A stretch of 64,000 bases of DNA. Source: Trichomonas vaginalis G3. Lineage: Eukaryota; Parabasalia; Trichomonadida; Trichomonadidae. The notes beneath the pieces are model-generated. The model was given only the letters and a program-made list of their open reading frames with translations. It was not told where the DNA came from and made no database searches. The stretch is from the NCBI RefSeq assembly GCF_026262505.1, contig NC_067208.1, forward strand, positions 15,075,962-15,139,961, read 5' to 3'. Positions 63,352 through 64,000 of the stretch are shown here, piece after piece. Both the position numbers and the translations under genes were made by a program. Position 1 is the first letter of the stretch, and every line of letters starts with the position of its first letter.

Positions 63352-64000
63352 TTAAAAACGACCTGGATTATTACCATTCATGCTCCATATATTCTTTGGT
63401 GGGAATGAGCCAATTCTCAGTTGATGGTAATTTGACACATGGCTCTTTGTTTTTGATAGTCTAATGTTTGTTGTAGGATGGAGTGGTGGAGTAATATGCT
63501 TTCCAAACGCAGGATGATTGATTAACTCTGTTGCATTGGGACGCTTTTCAGGATTTGAATGCATACACCTAAATATCAAGTCTGCAATATCCTGATTTTC
63601 AACTAATCGCAAAGTGAATTTTCCATTAATTATATTAGCTATTGCTTCCTCAGGGGTTTTACCTTTGAATGGGAGTTTTCCTGTTAATAATGCAAAAACA
63701 GTCACTCCAAAAGAATATATATCTGCTTTAAATCTATCGTATGTCTTTTTGAGATATATTTCTGGAGGAGCAAATGGAAAAGAACCGCAAATTTGGGTTG
63801 TTAAATTATCTTCGTTAGAATCAGATTGTGTAATAGACATGCCAAAATCGCATAACTTAGCTCGTCCGAAGCCATCTATAATAATATTGTTTGGTTTAAT
63901 GTCTCCATGTGAAATTCTTCGTGAATGGCAAATGCAAAGCGCCTGTAAAATGTCATATGCAACATTAAGAACTTGCTTTTCTTTAATTTCTCCATTAATT
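63352..64000 (-). CDS. Protein kinase, C-terminal part (N-terminus beyond the window)
   Basis: The minus-strand frame is open from base 64,000 to the stop at 63,352, giving the last 216 residues. The catalytic loop reads ISHGDIKPNNIII (HRD replaced by HGD, with Asp, Lys and Asn kept), followed by LCDFGMS (DFG), GSFPFAPPEIY (APE), a DIYSFGVTVFALLTGKLPF helix and a final NPEKRPNATELINHPAF, all in the order of a eukaryotic Ser/Thr kinase domain. The tail of about 50 residues after the domain is basic and Ser/Asn/Pro-rich. HGD loops occur in some active kinases. The ATP-binding glycine loop and upstream region are outside the window, so subfamily and regulation cannot be judged. No breaks are seen. 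Confidence 0.9.
   Translation of the reverse strand, partial: INGEIKEKQVLNVAYDILQALCICHSRRISHGDIKPNNIIIDGFGRAKLCDFGMSITQSDSNEDNLTTQICGSFPFAPPEIYLKKTYDRFKADIYSFGVTVFALLTGKLPFKGKTPEEAIANIINGKFTLRLVENQDIADLIFRCMHSNPEKRPNATELINHPAFGKHITPPLHPTTNIRLSKTKSHVSNYHQLRIGSFPPKNIWSMNGNNPGRF

Overview
The window looks like nuclear DNA of a trichomonad parabasalid, most likely Trichomonas vaginalis or a close relative. The evidence is very AT-rich DNA, intronless genes with 5' leaders of only a few bases, TCA-type initiators just before several start codons, BspA-like leucine-rich-repeat proteins, GP63-like (leishmanolysin) proteins, MSDQ-type ankyrin proteins, and a large decayed Maverick/Polinton-type element. 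Species assignment is an inference; no search was run.

Region 1-9,660 is one arm of a Maverick/Polinton-like virus-derived element. It holds an A32/FtsK-type packaging ATPase that runs off the left edge, a D5-type SF3 helicase, a probable penton-like minor capsid protein, a probable double-jelly-roll major capsid protein, a large coiled-coil P/Q-rich protein and several unrecognised small genes. Nearly every long gene is broken by single-base indels, mostly in homopolymers. The element seems to end at two GC-rich hairpins (9,571-9,655) followed by a T28 tract.

Region 10-25 kb is host genes: a BspA-like protein, a giant golgin (GRIP-like C-terminus) divergent from a membrane thioredoxin-like protein, a frameshifted FCP1/SCP-type phosphatase, a GH38 alpha-mannosidase and a tRNA-Ile(GAT) directly upstream of it. 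Region 25-43 kb holds a WH2/polyproline actin regulator, a coiled-coil protein, a Rap/Ral-GAP protein, a nonsense-interrupted GP63-like gene that has lost its zinc ligands, a UDP-glucose:glycoprotein glucosyltransferase (UGGT) and a small type I surface protein. Mannosidase, UGGT, golgin and the thioredoxin-like protein all point to the secretory pathway, but they do not form an operon. Region 43-55 kb has a decayed ankyrin gene, a second GP63 gene with one in-frame stop, a second BspA-like gene, a metallo-beta-lactamase-fold protein missing its metal motif, a VPS9-domain protein and a small rhodanese. Region 55-64 kb is repeat-rich: a 3,000-bp Kolobok-type transposon with TTAA duplications, a 121-bp tandem repeat, a 132-bp tandem repeat built of hairpins, an unknown frameshifted gene, and the C-terminal part of a protein kinase that runs off the right edge.

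Between the genes lie several non-autonomous elements: two nearly identical 1.25-kb foldback elements (29,763 and 52,250), each about 100 bp upstream of a small-GTPase-regulator gene; a 1.05-kb Kolobok-like MITE (26,254); a 1.0-kb element with GC-rich hairpins and a 6-bp duplication (34,486); and a 648-bp foldback element (45,638).
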